From MnTg04 sp964568075 (GTDB taxonomy: Bacteria > Pseudomonadota > Gammaproteobacteria > Steroidobacterales > MnTg04): 64,000 bases of DNA. Under the pieces are notes generated by a model. The model did not search any database. It was not told the DNA's origin and was given only the letters and a program-made list of their open reading frames with translations. Shown here piece by piece: positions 18,801-27,022 of this stretch (positions are counted from its first letter, which is position 1; each line of letters starts with the position of its first letter). The DNA is taken from NCBI GenBank assembly GCA_964568075.1, contig CAZMOM010000002.1, positions 1 through 64,000 on the forward strand, in the 5' to 3' direction. The position numbers and the translations under genes are program-made.

Positions 18801-19041
18801 GAAAAGCGTCGAGACCACCCTTTTTCTTGCGATTGCGCCGGACCGCCTTGACCAGCGCAGTCGCATGGCGAGTAATTTCATGCCTGTGGTTATCAGGCAG
18901 CCGCGCTCGTTCAAGTAACTCACGAACTGCCGTCGCTTCGTCAGCGAGATAAAAAGTGTTTATCGCCCGGCCGACTTCCGACGCTGCAGCCGCGTCACCG
19001 GAAAAGATGTAAGCGATACCGTCAGAACCGGCCTTCTGCAT
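15823..19041 (-). CDS. putA: Bifunctional proline dehydrogenase / P5C dehydrogenase PutA
   Basis: About 1072 residues from the ATG at 19041; a TTG at 19068 in frame would add nine. It oxidises proline to glutamate through FAD-dependent proline dehydrogenase (about 140-470, with RLVKGAYWDTEIK) and NAD-dependent aldehyde dehydrogenase (about 550-1030, with CISPWNFPLAIFTGQ, IAETGGQN and catalytic Cys near 860 in NSAGQRCSA). There is no N-terminal ribbon-helix-helix domain and no long C-terminal extension, so this is the short, non-repressor PutA. The 67 bases upstream separate it from the Nudix gene stop. Confidence 0.95.
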   Translation of the reverse strand: MQKAGSDGIAYIFSGDAAAASEVGRAINTFYLADEATAVRELLERARLPDNHRHEITRHATALVKAVRRNRKKKGGLDAFLKKYDLSSQEGVVLMCLAEALLRIPDADTADRLIADKISAGDWKGHLGASDSLFVNASTWGLMLTGHIIQPEHEALENPSGYLRRLAGRLGEPVVRTAMRQAMRIMGHQFVMGRDIGAALKRSVAGDNRQYRHSFDMLGEAALTQADAERFFESYGEAIGEIGNSLDKDTDINDAPSISVKLSALFPRYEFAQRQRVLDELTPRLLALARRAKEARIALTVDAEEADRLEISMEVFAAVYRSGTLDGWDGLGLALQSYQKRAPAQIGWLTGLARECGRRIPVRLVKGAYWDTEIKQAQENGLAGYPVYTRKPITDVSYLACARDLLVARDVFYPQFASHNAHTVASIMLMARNDLPESGSRADFSANDSFEFQRLHGMGEELYEEVMAEEKPSIPCRVYSPVGEHEDLLPYLVRRLLENGANSSFVNRIVDEKAPIEEIVADPVLEVEQLDAIPHPRIPLPADIYGPDRKNSRGVNLADHAKLEKLALGMASATTNEWQAGPIVGGERLAGDKKDIFYPADREQRIGQVESATAEQVVHAIDIASAAQSAWDGTPAGERADHLSRAADLFEVHEAELLAMCVREAGKCVPDSISELREAVDFLRYYAAGARREFTEPMPLPGPTGESNHLLLHGRGVFVCISPWNFPLAIFTGQVAAALASGNTVIAKPAAQTSLVACRAVELLHEAGIPVEVLHFLPGAGAVVGATAVGDPRVAGVAFTGSLDTARSINLTLAKRDAPLAALIAETGGQNTMIVDSSALPEQVVKDVVQSSFNSAGQRCSALRVLCLQEEIAPRVLELLAGYMQELVVGDPADLATDVGPVIDEVAQQMLVEHVEKMSVQGTVIGRLSVPDALSAGSYVAPLAVEIPAIDVLEKEVFGPVLHIVRYQSSELNEMIEAINRTGFGLTLGIHSRIDGTARHIGTKAAVGNVYVNRNMIGAVVGVQPFGGCGLSGTGPKAGGPFYLHRFATEKTITINTSAVGGNASLLSLETE

Positions 19042-19135
19042 ATTCTGGTCTCGTGGAAGATTGAACAATCACGGATATTACTACCTGAACGATGGCCAAA
19101 ACACTATTCGCGACAGGTAATGCAGGCAACCTAAA

Positions 19136-19567
19136 TCAACTGATCGCCCGCACCTCGCCGGTTGCAAGATACTGCCGATAATCGGCGATGATGATGTCAT
19201 GATCGAAGACCAGCGATGGAGCCTCGTCGGGCAAAACGATTTTGATTCCCACCGCGTCATCGGCAGCCCGTGGCTGCCCTTTCGCATCGGCTACGAACAC
19301 CAGGCTCACTGTATGGAATCGATGGTCCCGTTGCGGATCCGAGTAGCAGCCAAGTAGTTTCACGAGGCCGATTTGCAGAGACGTTTCTTCGGCCGCTTCC
19401 CGTATCGCCGCGTTCTCAACGGTTTCATCCCGGTCAACGAATCCGCCCGGCAAGGCCCAGCCAAAAGGCGGATTGCGTCTGTTGATCAGGACGATCGGGA
19501 GGCCATCTCGATCGAGCAATCGGATAACAATGTCGGCGGCCAGCACAGGCGTTACCGGCTCACCCAT
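19136..19567 (-). CDS. Nudix hydrolase
   Basis: 143 residues from the ATG at 19567, which overlaps the S4-protein stop; longer in-frame starts would run into that gene. The Nudix box reads GGFVDRDETVENAAIREAAEET, keeping the REAAEE metal-binding core, with Ser in place of the usual Gly after EET. Nudix enzymes cleave nucleoside diphosphates linked to another group; the substrate cannot be told. It pairs with the upstream S4 gene. Confidence 0.85.
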   Translation of the reverse strand: MGEPVTPVLAADIVIRLLDRDGLPIVLINRRNPPFGWALPGGFVDRDETVENAAIREAAEETSLQIGLVKLLGCYSDPQRDHRFHTVSLVFVADAKGQPRAADDAVGIKIVLPDEAPSLVFDHDIIIADYRQYLATGEVRAIS

Positions 19568-19949
19568 GCGGTTCCTTCCCCCGTGACCGGCGTATGGTCC
19601 TGCGTTGTCGTTTGTCGGGCCTTTTGTCCGGGGTGGGTGAGCCGGCCGTGCCGGCTTTGCGCCTCGCGATCGCATCCTCTCGAGCCCGAATAGAATCCAT
19701 GGTCTCATCGTAAAGGAGCATGGCTTCCCGGTTCGGGCCCCTGCGCATCGGGAAGCCCAACACTTTTAATTCCAGGGCATACCCATCGCGCCGAATTTCC
19801 AGCATATCGCTAAGCTCGAGCAACCTTGATGGTTTGGCCCGATGACCATTAACCTGCACATGACCGGCACGAACGGCGCGCGTGGCAAAGCCGCGGGTTT
19901 TGAAAACACGCGCCTGCCATAACCACCGATCGAGTCTCTGCTTGTCCAC
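19560..19949 (-). CDS. hslR: S4-domain RNA-binding protein, Hsp15 family
   Basis: 129 residues. The S4 domain (about 4-65; RLDRWLWQARVFKTRGFA and GHVQVNGHRAKPSR) is followed by a basic C-terminal tail rich in Arg and Lys. Length and order match Hsp15 (HslR), which recycles 50S subunits that still carry a nascent chain after heat shock. It diverges from kbl across a 75-base region. Confidence 0.85.
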   Translation of the reverse strand: MDKQRLDRWLWQARVFKTRGFATRAVRAGHVQVNGHRAKPSRLLELSDMLEIRRDGYALELKVLGFPMRRGPNREAMLLYDETMDSIRAREDAIARRKAGTAGSPTPDKRPDKRQRRTIRRSRGKEPHG

Positions 19950-19988
19950 GCCCCTTACCCTGCTTCCAGGTCGCCACCATTGTACTGC

Positions 19989-19994
19989 TATAAT
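19989..19994 (+). promoter_or_regulatory. Extended -10 promoter for kbl-tdh
   Basis: TGCTATAAT, a perfect TATAAT with the TGn extension, ends 30 bases before the kbl GTG. No good -35 box is visible 17 bases upstream, which is usual for extended -10 promoters. Confidence 0.6.
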
Positions 19995-20024
19995 TCGCCT
20001 CGGTTTGCCATCGGGAGTGACGCA

Positions 20025-21215
20025 GTGGATCGGGCCTTTCTCGAACGTCTAAGCGAAAATACAACCCAACTGAAAGAATCGGGCCTGTTTAAAGCCGAGC
20101 GAGTGATCAGTTCTCAGCAACAGGCCGATATCAGGATCGCCGATGGCCGTGAAGTCATCAATTTCTGCGCTAACAATTACCTGGGTCTGGCGAATCACCC
20201 GGAACTGATTCGAGCGGCTCACGAGGCGCTGGACCAGTATGGTTATGGCATGGCGTCGGTACGATTTATCTGTGGAACGCAAACCGTACACAAGGAACTG
20301 GAAAAAAAAATCAGTGGATTTCTCGGCACCGAGGATACGATCCTTTATCCGTCGTGTTTCGATGCCAACGGCGGTCTGTTCGAAACGCTGCTTGACGACA
20401 ATGACGCGGTGATCAGCGATGAGCTGAACCATGCCAGCATCATCGACGGCGTGAGACTGTGCAAGGCGAAACGCTATCGTTATCACAATAACGACATGAA
20501 CGATCTCGAGGACAAGCTCAGGGAAGCGGCCGACGCGAGGGTCAGACTGATCGCCACCGATGGCGTCTTTTCCATGGATGGTGTAATCGCCAATTTGAGC
20601 GATATCTGCGCTCTGGCCGATAAATACAATGCGCTGGTGATGGTGGATGACGCACACGGGACCGGATTCATGGGCGATACCGGTCGCGGGACACACGAGT
20701 ATCGCGGAGTCACAGGGCGAATCGATCTGCTGACCGGCACCCTGGGCAAGGCACTCGGCGGCGCGGCGGGAGGTTACACATCCGGCAGCAAAGAAGCGGT
20801 CGGCTGGTTGCGGCAGCGATCGCGACCTTATCTCTTTTCCAACGCCATCGCGCCGGTTGTCGCTGCGGTAACGTTGCGGGTCCTGGATATGCTCGAGAGC
20901 GATACCAGTCTGCGTGACAAAGTTCACAGGAATGCGGCCTATTTCAGAAAGCACATGACTGAGCTGGGATTCGATCTGGTCCCGGGCGAACATCCGATCA
21001 TTCCGGTCATGCTCGGGGACGCAAAGCTCGCGAGCCAGATGGCCGATCACCTGTTGACAGAGGGCATTTATGTCATTGGATTCTCGTTCCCGGTCGTGCC
21101 AAAAGGAAAAGCCAGGATCAGGACGCAAATTTCGGCCGGCCACGAAATCGAACATCTCGACCATGCCATCAGCGCGTTCGCAAAAGTCGGACGGGAAATG
21201 GGAATTATTTCCTGA
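20025..21215 (+). CDS. kbl: Glycine C-acetyltransferase (2-amino-3-ketobutyrate CoA ligase)
   Basis: Cleaves 2-amino-3-oxobutanoate with CoA into glycine and acetyl-CoA, the second step of threonine breakdown. 396 residues from the GTG at 20025 (E. coli Kbl has 398), with GGGAG about nine bases upstream; an ATG at 19980 would lie upstream of the promoter. It is a PLP enzyme of the alpha-oxoamine synthase group: VDDAHGTGFMGDTGRGT and the PLP Lys in TGTLGKALGGAAGGY near 242. tdh follows after nine bases. Confidence 0.95.
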   Translation: MDRAFLERLSENTTQLKESGLFKAERVISSQQQADIRIADGREVINFCANNYLGLANHPELIRAAHEALDQYGYGMASVRFICGTQTVHKELEKKISGFLGTEDTILYPSCFDANGGLFETLLDDNDAVISDELNHASIIDGVRLCKAKRYRYHNNDMNDLEDKLREAADARVRLIATDGVFSMDGVIANLSDICALADKYNALVMVDDAHGTGFMGDTGRGTHEYRGVTGRIDLLTGTLGKALGGAAGGYTSGSKEAVGWLRQRSRPYLFSNAIAPVVAAVTLRVLDMLESDTSLRDKVHRNAAYFRKHMTELGFDLVPGEHPIIPVMLGDAKLASQMADHLLTEGIYVIGFSFPVVPKGKARIRTQISAGHEIEHLDHAISAFAKVGREMGIIS

Positions 21216-21224
21216 GGAGAAACG

Positions 21225-22253
21225 ATGAAGGCACTGGTCAAGAAAAAAGCGGAACCAGGCATCTGGATGGATGACGTCGAAAACCCACGACTGGGTCATA
21301 ACGACGTACTGATCAAAATAAGAAAAACCGCTATTTGTGGCACCGATATTCACATTTATGACTGGGATGACTGGGCCAGCCGGACGATTCCCGTGCCGAT
21401 GCATGTCGGCCATGAGTTTGTCGGCGAGATTGTCGAAATCGGCAGTGAGGTCGACGGTTATGCGCCGGGCGACCGGGTTTCAGGCGAAGGGCATATTACC
21501 TGTGGTTATTGCCGGAACTGCCGTGCCGGGCGCCGTCATTTATGCAGAAATACCCAGGGTGTTGGTGTTGACCGGCCGGGTTGCTTCGCCGAGCTTCTTT
21601 CCATTCCGGCACAAAACGTTTTCAAATTACCCGATTGCATCAGCGATGACATCGCCTCGATCCTGGATCCGCTGGGTAATGCGACGCACACCGCGCTTTC
21701 GTTCGATCTTGTCGGCGAAGACGTTTTGATCACCGGCGCCGGACCGATTGGCATTATGGCGGCAGCTATCGCTCGCTATGCCGGCGCGCGTCATGTCGTT
21801 ATCACGGATATCAACGATTATCGATTGAACCTGGCAGGAAAAATGGGCGCGACGGTGACGCACAATGTCCAAAATGGCTCGCTGGACCGGGTGATGAAGA
21901 AACTCGGTATGACCGAGGGATTCGATGTCGGTCTGGAAATGTCCGGTAGTCCTGACGCATTGCGCGATCTGTTCCGGATCATGCATCACGGCGGCAAGGT
22001 TGCTCTGTTGGGAATTCCGCCGATGGACACTGCGATCGACTGGAACCATGTGATCTTCAAAGGGCTCGAAATCAAGGGCGTTTACGGCCGGGAAATGTTT
22101 GAAACCTGGTACAAGATGACCAGCATGCTGCAAAGCGGTCTGGATGTTAGCCCGGTCATCACGCATCATTTTCCGGTCGCAGAATATCAGCAAGGATTCG
22201 ACATCATGCGCTCCGGCCAGTCGGGTAAAGTGATCCTTGACTGGGTGGCGTGA
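21225..22253 (+). CDS. tdh: L-threonine 3-dehydrogenase
   Basis: Zinc alcohol-dehydrogenase family enzyme oxidising threonine to 2-amino-3-oxobutanoate with NAD, feeding Kbl. At 342 residues it matches E. coli Tdh (341). Catalytic zinc site: CGTDIHIYDWD near 38-48 and GHEF near 63-66; structural zinc: CGYCRNCRAGRRHLC near 93-107. The nucleotide fold carries GAGPIGIMAA. AGGAG is 6 bases before the ATG. Next to kbl it gives a complete threonine-to-glycine route. A GC hairpin around 22273-22300 follows without a T-run. Confidence 0.96.
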   Translation: MKALVKKKAEPGIWMDDVENPRLGHNDVLIKIRKTAICGTDIHIYDWDDWASRTIPVPMHVGHEFVGEIVEIGSEVDGYAPGDRVSGEGHITCGYCRNCRAGRRHLCRNTQGVGVDRPGCFAELLSIPAQNVFKLPDCISDDIASILDPLGNATHTALSFDLVGEDVLITGAGPIGIMAAAIARYAGARHVVITDINDYRLNLAGKMGATVTHNVQNGSLDRVMKKLGMTEGFDVGLEMSGSPDALRDLFRIMHHGGKVALLGIPPMDTAIDWNHVIFKGLEIKGVYGREMFETWYKMTSMLQSGLDVSPVITHHFPVAEYQQGFDIMRSGQSGKVILDWVA

Positions 22254-22515
22254 AACAGCAGCGACTAGCCGATGCAGGCTGCGGAAATTTCCCGCCTGCA
22301 GCCGAAGATACCACTCCACGGATCTGGAAATGGTTTCGACTTTTATATTTAACTCATTGATATGCAAAAACTAATTAGCAATGGTTAATTGTCGCCAATC
22401 TGCGTCAAATGGCGTTGTCCGGTAATTCGTCGATAATGTCAAAGCTTTTGAACACCCGTTCAGTTAATCGTCGCCCACTGGCTAGGCAAGACACATAAGC
22501 CACAGGATCTTTGCA

Positions 22516-23070
22516 ATGAAAAGACTACTTATCAGCATGTTCGTTCTCTGCCTGACGGCCTGCGCTAGCACCCCAGACCCTCAGGCAATTGCCGCCAAGC
22601 GCGCGGAAATCGATGCGATGGCAAAGGAAACGCTGCAGGCCCTTTTCGAGGAAAGCAGTGAAGCGAAGCACTTGTACGAGCAAAGTTATGCCTATGGGGT
22701 TTTCAGCAACTTAAAAGCATCGCTGTTTCTGACGGTCGGAGGCGGCCAGGGAGTTATCGTCAAGAAGGCGAGCGGCCAGCGAACTTATATGAAAATGGGT
22801 ATGGGTGGGATCAATATTGGCCTCGGCGTCCAAAAATACCAGGTGGTTTTTCTGTTCGAGACGAAAACTGCCTATGCAGATTTCGTGAAATACGGCTGGC
22901 AGGCCGATGTGTCGGCGAACGCAGTCGCCGGGGTCGAGGGCGCGAACGTGGGAACGACCTTCAGGCACGGCCTTGCCATATTCCAGCTCACAGACGTTGG
23001 ACTGATGCTGCAGGCTGATATTTCAGGAACCAAGTACTGGGAAAACAAGAAGTTGAATTCGACCAACTAG
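22516..23070 (+). CDS. SYLF/Ysc84-domain lipoprotein
   Basis: 184 residues. Signal peptide with lipobox LTAC, so Cys16 is the lipid site. The rest (about 45-180) is the SYLF (Ysc84) lipid-binding fold: YGVFSNLKASLFLTVGGGQG, GGINIGLGVQKYQVVFLFE and DVSANAVAGVEGANVG. Such lipoproteins are widespread in proteobacteria and thought to bind phospholipid; no precise role is known. It stands alone after a 262-base gap in which I see AT-rich promoter-like sequence (TATATT near 22345) but no gene. A repeat element begins directly at its stop codon. Confidence 0.88.
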   Translation: MKRLLISMFVLCLTACASTPDPQAIAAKRAEIDAMAKETLQALFEESSEAKHLYEQSYAYGVFSNLKASLFLTVGGGQGVIVKKASGQRTYMKMGMGGINIGLGVQKYQVVFLFETKTAYADFVKYGWQADVSANAVAGVEGANVGTTFRHGLAIFQLTDVGLMLQADISGTKYWENKKLNSTN

Positions 23071-23319
23071 CAGCCTATTGAAAAATCCTCAGGCGAGCGC
23101 GAGACAAGGCGAGAATCGGCGAGACGCCGCTCTCTCGCCCGTCCCTGGACTCCGGCGGCATTTGGGCGTCCTGCCCGGCGCCGCTCTCGCCCGTCCCTGG
23201 GCTCCGCGGCATTTGGGCGTCCTGCCCGGCAGCGCAATGTACACGCCAGTACATGAGCATTTTGAACCGATTTTTAACGCCGTATCGTGCCGTCTGAGAA
23301 TTTTTTTTTCAACAAGCTG
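23071..23319. repeat. Inverted-repeat element with an internal tandem duplication
   Basis: Left arm CAGCCTATTGAAAAA (from 23071) continues to CTCAG; the right arm 23294-23319 is its imperfect complement (CTGAGAA, a T9 run, then CAACAAGCTG). Between them, 23125-23178 and 23179-23230 are near-identical copies of about 53 bases containing GCGGCATTTGGGCGTCCTGC, and ATGTAC/GTACAT form a small hairpin at 23237-23254. The left end touches the stop codon of the SYLF gene. It looks like a dispersed repeat family. Confidence 0.75.
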
Positions 23320-23345
23320 TCAGGCGCGCTGGCCGCGCGGGTGTC

Positions 23346-25190
23346 TCATTGCTCGCAGAAACAGTAATAATACAGGCCGCGCGGATCGTTCAACCTGGCC
23401 AGGCTCTCGAAATTTTTCTGTATATGCAACGCCAGTTGCCTGAACGGCTCGCTCCAGTGAGCAGTTCGCTGGGAATCGGGCAGGACAATGCTGGCGGCGC
23501 CGTACAATCGTAGCGCCAACGATTCTTCAAAACTAAGTTCACGCTCGACGTAGTACAGCGAATAGTCATCCAGTCCAGCCAGACCGGCCGCTGCGGCCGC
23601 CGCCTGTTCAAGCCCTCCCAATTCATCGACCAGACCCAGGTTGTAGGCATCTATTCCGCTCCAGACGCGGCCTTGTGCCAGCTCGTCCGCTTCACTGATT
23701 GTCATATCACGGTTGGCCGATACTTTCTGCAGAAATTCGCGATAACTGAAATCGACGCCCAGTTGAATCAGATCCTTACCGTCATCACCAAGGCCACGTG
23801 CGGGATTAAATTGCCCGCTGAGCGAAGTTGTTCCGACACCATCGATGTTCAGACCCAATGCGTTCAATGTCCCGTCAATGCTGGGAAACATCGCGATCAC
23901 GCCAATCGACCCCGTAATAGTCGCCGGACTTGCCCAAATCTGGTCTGCCGGCAATGAAATCCAGTAACCACCGGACGCGGCAACATTCCCCATCGACACC
24001 ACCAGGGGTTTACCGGCCTCACGCAGGGCGACCAACTCCTGAAAAATTACTTCGGAAGCAAACGTGCTGCCGCCGGCACTGTTGATACGTAGAACCACCG
24101 CCTTGATACTTTCGTCTTCACGAGCATCTCTGATCAGCCGATTGATCGAGTCGGCACCGATTGTTCCAGGCGGCTGGCGACCGTTCAATATTTCACCGGA
24201 CGCGACAATCACGCCAATTCTGTCAGGACTGTCCGCGCTAAGCACGTCTTCGAAACTAATGGCATCGAGATAGTCGTCATAGTCTATAAAGCTATAGGAA
24301 TTGTAATCGTCCCCATTGGTGCCGGCGACCTCAGCCAGCCGGCCGATCATCTCCTCATGGCTAAGCAGTTTATCGACCAGATTGGCAGTCAGGGCAACTT
24401 CGGCCATGTTTCCCTGCTCGGCCCGGAGCTCCGCCACAAAATTATTCGCATAATCAGATAGTGAGGACGGATCGATATCTCGCGCGGCGGTTACGTCCTG
24501 CTGGTAAATTTTCCAAAGATCGCCGAGCCACTCGACGGATTCTTCTTTTTCCTCGGCGGACATTTCAGTCTGTTCGAACGGCGCGCCGTAGGATTTATAT
24601 TTGCCGGCACGAAAGACGTGCATTTTGAATTTCAGTTTATCCAGCGCATCCTTCATATACAGACGGTAGTAACCGAATCCGTCGATGAAAACGCCACCCA
24701 TCTTGTGCATGAATATCTCATCCGCGTGAGCGGCCAGGTAATATTGACCCTGCGAATAATAGTCGCCGATAGCGATAACCGGTTTGCCGCTCTCACGGAA
24801 CTTGTCTATCGCATCACCAAGCGTCTGCAGATTGCTCAGTCCCGCCGCACCCATGCGATTGAGCTGCAGCACGACTGACGATATGCGGGGATCGTCGGCA
24901 GCCAGCTCGAGCGACTCGATGAGACTACGCAAGAGCGCCTGGGGCTCGGCCTCTCCGAGCATCTCGTCGAATGCGCGATCCACAGCGTCACCCTCGTACT
25001 GTTCGACAATGTTTCCGTACGGGGCAATTCTCAGCGCCGCCGTCTCGGGTACGATATTGATGTCAGTCGACAGCAATGCAATCACCAGCACCAGCAAAAA
25101 CAGCAGGAAAAGGAAATGCAAAGTGCGGCGCATTCCATCAAGCGTACGCAGTATAAATCGGAGTATTCGACCAACAGTTTCAAAAATCAT
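23346..25190 (-). CDS. sppA: Signal peptide peptidase SppA, 67K type
   Basis: A 614-residue inner-membrane serine protease that degrades cleaved signal peptides. One N-terminal membrane anchor (about 22-44, FLFLLFLLVLVIALL) is followed by two ClpP-like halves. The catalytic dyad is Lys199 in FRAGKYKSYGAPFE and Ser406 in MGNVAASGGYWIS, matching Lys209/Ser409 of E. coli SppA. The C-terminal signature VDELGGLEQA is present. It is a single gene between the repeat element and the TRAP transporter. Confidence 0.96.
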   Translation of the reverse strand: MIFETVGRILRFILRTLDGMRRTLHFLFLLFLLVLVIALLSTDINIVPETAALRIAPYGNIVEQYEGDAVDRAFDEMLGEAEPQALLRSLIESLELAADDPRISSVVLQLNRMGAAGLSNLQTLGDAIDKFRESGKPVIAIGDYYSQGQYYLAAHADEIFMHKMGGVFIDGFGYYRLYMKDALDKLKFKMHVFRAGKYKSYGAPFEQTEMSAEEKEESVEWLGDLWKIYQQDVTAARDIDPSSLSDYANNFVAELRAEQGNMAEVALTANLVDKLLSHEEMIGRLAEVAGTNGDDYNSYSFIDYDDYLDAISFEDVLSADSPDRIGVIVASGEILNGRQPPGTIGADSINRLIRDAREDESIKAVVLRINSAGGSTFASEVIFQELVALREAGKPLVVSMGNVAASGGYWISLPADQIWASPATITGSIGVIAMFPSIDGTLNALGLNIDGVGTTSLSGQFNPARGLGDDGKDLIQLGVDFSYREFLQKVSANRDMTISEADELAQGRVWSGIDAYNLGLVDELGGLEQAAAAAAGLAGLDDYSLYYVERELSFEESLALRLYGAASIVLPDSQRTAHWSEPFRQLALHIQKNFESLARLNDPRGLYYYCFCEQ

Positions 25191-25274
25191 CTAAGTACAC
25201 CATGGTGAGCTATGCTTTGGCAGACGCCACAAACAATCCAGATTTTCGCCGAATCGGCCAAAAGCTACAGTGAA

Positions 25275-26531
25275 TCAGTTCACAAGCCACAAAGAAATTT
25301 GCGGGACAAAAATAATCAATAACACACTCAGCAACAGAATCAACAAAAATGGCACAGTTGCCAGATAAACGTCGGTTATCGGTTTATTGAATCGGTAACT
25401 GGAAATAAACAGATTCAGACCCACCGGCGGTGTGAGGTAACCCAGTTCCATTGTCGCCAGAAAAATGATCCCCAAATGCAATGGATGGACGCCAAAACTT
25501 TCGGCAACCGGTAATAACAGCGGCACGACCAGCACGAGTGCCGAAAAAATATCCAGAATTGCGCCAAGTATCAGCAAGAAAACAAACAGCAGTAGCAGGA
25601 AACTCAACTGGCCGCTGACGTAAGTGCTGATCATCGACAACATTTTCTGCGGCACTTCAGCATCGATCATCAAAGTCGTCGATGCCAGCGACATTCCAAG
25701 AATCAGAAGAATACCACCGACCAGGACCATTGATTCTCTCATGACGCGCGGCAGGGCAGTAAGGGTCACTTCTTTCAAAACCAATACATCGATGACAAGA
25801 ACATAAAACGCGGTTACTGCCGCCGCCTCGGAGACGGCAAAGTAACCGCTGTAAATCCCTCCCAACACGACGAACGGGAGAGGCAGTTCCCAGCGGGCCG
25901 CGTATAACGCCCGCCCGACTTCCGCCCAGGAAAAATTTCCGGCCGCCTGCCGGATGTCTCGTTTTTTCCATATACACCAGGCCGCCGGCATCAGGATCAT
26001 CAACAGTCCGGGAGCGACACCTGCGCGAAACAGATCGTCAATCGATATCTGCGCAACCACACCATAAAGAATCAGCGGCAGCGAGGGGGCAAATAACAGG
26101 CCCAGACTTCCCGCCGAAGTAACCAGGCCGAGACTGAACCGCTCCTGATAACCCGCTTCAAGCAATGCCGGATAAAGTAAGGCGCCGAGTGCGATGATGG
26201 TGGCGCCTGACGCGCCGGTAAACGCAGTAAACATCGCACTGGTTGCCAGGCAGACGACGGCGAGACCACCGGGCATCCAGCCGATCAAAGCGTTTGAAAG
26301 GCGAACCAGGCGAGACGGCGCCTGGCTTTCACTGAGCATATACCCCGCAAAAGTAAATAACGGGATCGCCAGCAGGATCGGCATTTCGGCGATGCGATAA
26401 ATTTCGATACCAATGTTGGTCTGCGGGATTTCGGACTGAAAATATCCCCACATTGCGCTCGCACCGATAATCGAAAACAACGGTGCGCCCAGCAGAGCCA
26501 GTGCCAGCAACGCCAGACTAATCAGGATCAT
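25275..26531 (-). CDS. dctM: TRAP transporter large permease DctM
   Basis: 418 residues of almost continuous hydrophobic helices (about 12), with the DctM family segments LLAIPLFTFAGYMLSES near 52-68, GASGATIIALGALLYPALLE near 105-124 and TPPVGLNLFISS near 370. It carries the sodium-coupled transport path. It is the last gene of the tatT-dctP-dctQ-dctM operon and overlaps dctQ by 14 bases. Confidence 0.94.
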   Translation of the reverse strand: MILISLALLALALLGAPLFSIIGASAMWGYFQSEIPQTNIGIEIYRIAEMPILLAIPLFTFAGYMLSESQAPSRLVRLSNALIGWMPGGLAVVCLATSAMFTAFTGASGATIIALGALLYPALLEAGYQERFSLGLVTSAGSLGLLFAPSLPLILYGVVAQISIDDLFRAGVAPGLLMILMPAAWCIWKKRDIRQAAGNFSWAEVGRALYAARWELPLPFVVLGGIYSGYFAVSEAAAVTAFYVLVIDVLVLKEVTLTALPRVMRESMVLVGGILLILGMSLASTTLMIDAEVPQKMLSMISTYVSGQLSFLLLLFVFLLILGAILDIFSALVLVVPLLLPVAESFGVHPLHLGIIFLATMELGYLTPPVGLNLFISSYRFNKPITDVYLATVPFLLILLLSVLLIIFVPQISLWLVN

Positions 26532-27022
26532 CGGGCACCTGTAAACTCAGTAGCAGCATCACGTATCGACGGCAGTGAACCAGATAGCGCCAGCTCATCA
26601 ACGCGAATCCGACTGGCAAGATCAGTTGAACCAACCAGGCCGGCTGGCCATTTAAGACCGTATCCTTGTATTCGTAGGCATCGGTCACCAATGACAGTGA
26701 CCCGCTGGCGATGAAGGCACACACCAGCGCAACGAAAAAGNNNNNNNNNNGCCACGGCTTTCGGCTGCAATTTCCGGGTAATAACATCGATCGAAATGTG
26801 TCGCTCGTCGCGGCTCGCCGCCAGCCCGCCCAGGATCGCCAGCCAGAGAACCAGGATGCGGAGAAACTCATCTGCATTGGCCAGACCGCCGCCAAAAACA
26901 TTGCGCAGGAATATCTGCAGAGTCGCGATTACGATCAACGCAATCAGCAACGTGACCAGTAATCCGTCTTCAAGAAATCGGCCCCACTGAGCCAGGCGCT
27001 CTCCGGGCGAAAGTTTGGTCAC
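26518..27022 (-). pseudogene. dctQ: TRAP transporter small permease DctQ, broken by an assembly gap
   Basis: The N-terminal part (MTKLSPGERLAQWGRFLEDG, helices LLIALIVIATLQIFLRNV and FLRILVLWLAILGGL, then RDERHISIDVITRKL) and the C-terminal part (VCAFIASGSL to GFALMSWRYLVH, ending VPDDPD at 26518) are both typical DctQ. A ten-N run at 26741-26750 throws them out of frame. The true gene would be about 168 residues with four helices, starting at the dctP stop (ATGA overlap). The gap, not mutation, is the likely cause of the break. Confidence 0.9.
26741..26750. other. Ten-N assembly gap inside dctQ
   Basis: A second run of exactly ten Ns. The frame upstream and downstream differs, and the C-terminal DctQ motifs continue in the other frame. 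Confidence 0.95.

Noticed and set aside
20049..21413. 454-residue minus-strand frame over kbl and tdh
   Set aside because: Shadow of two strongly conserved enzymes; no ribosome-binding site or recognisable domain.
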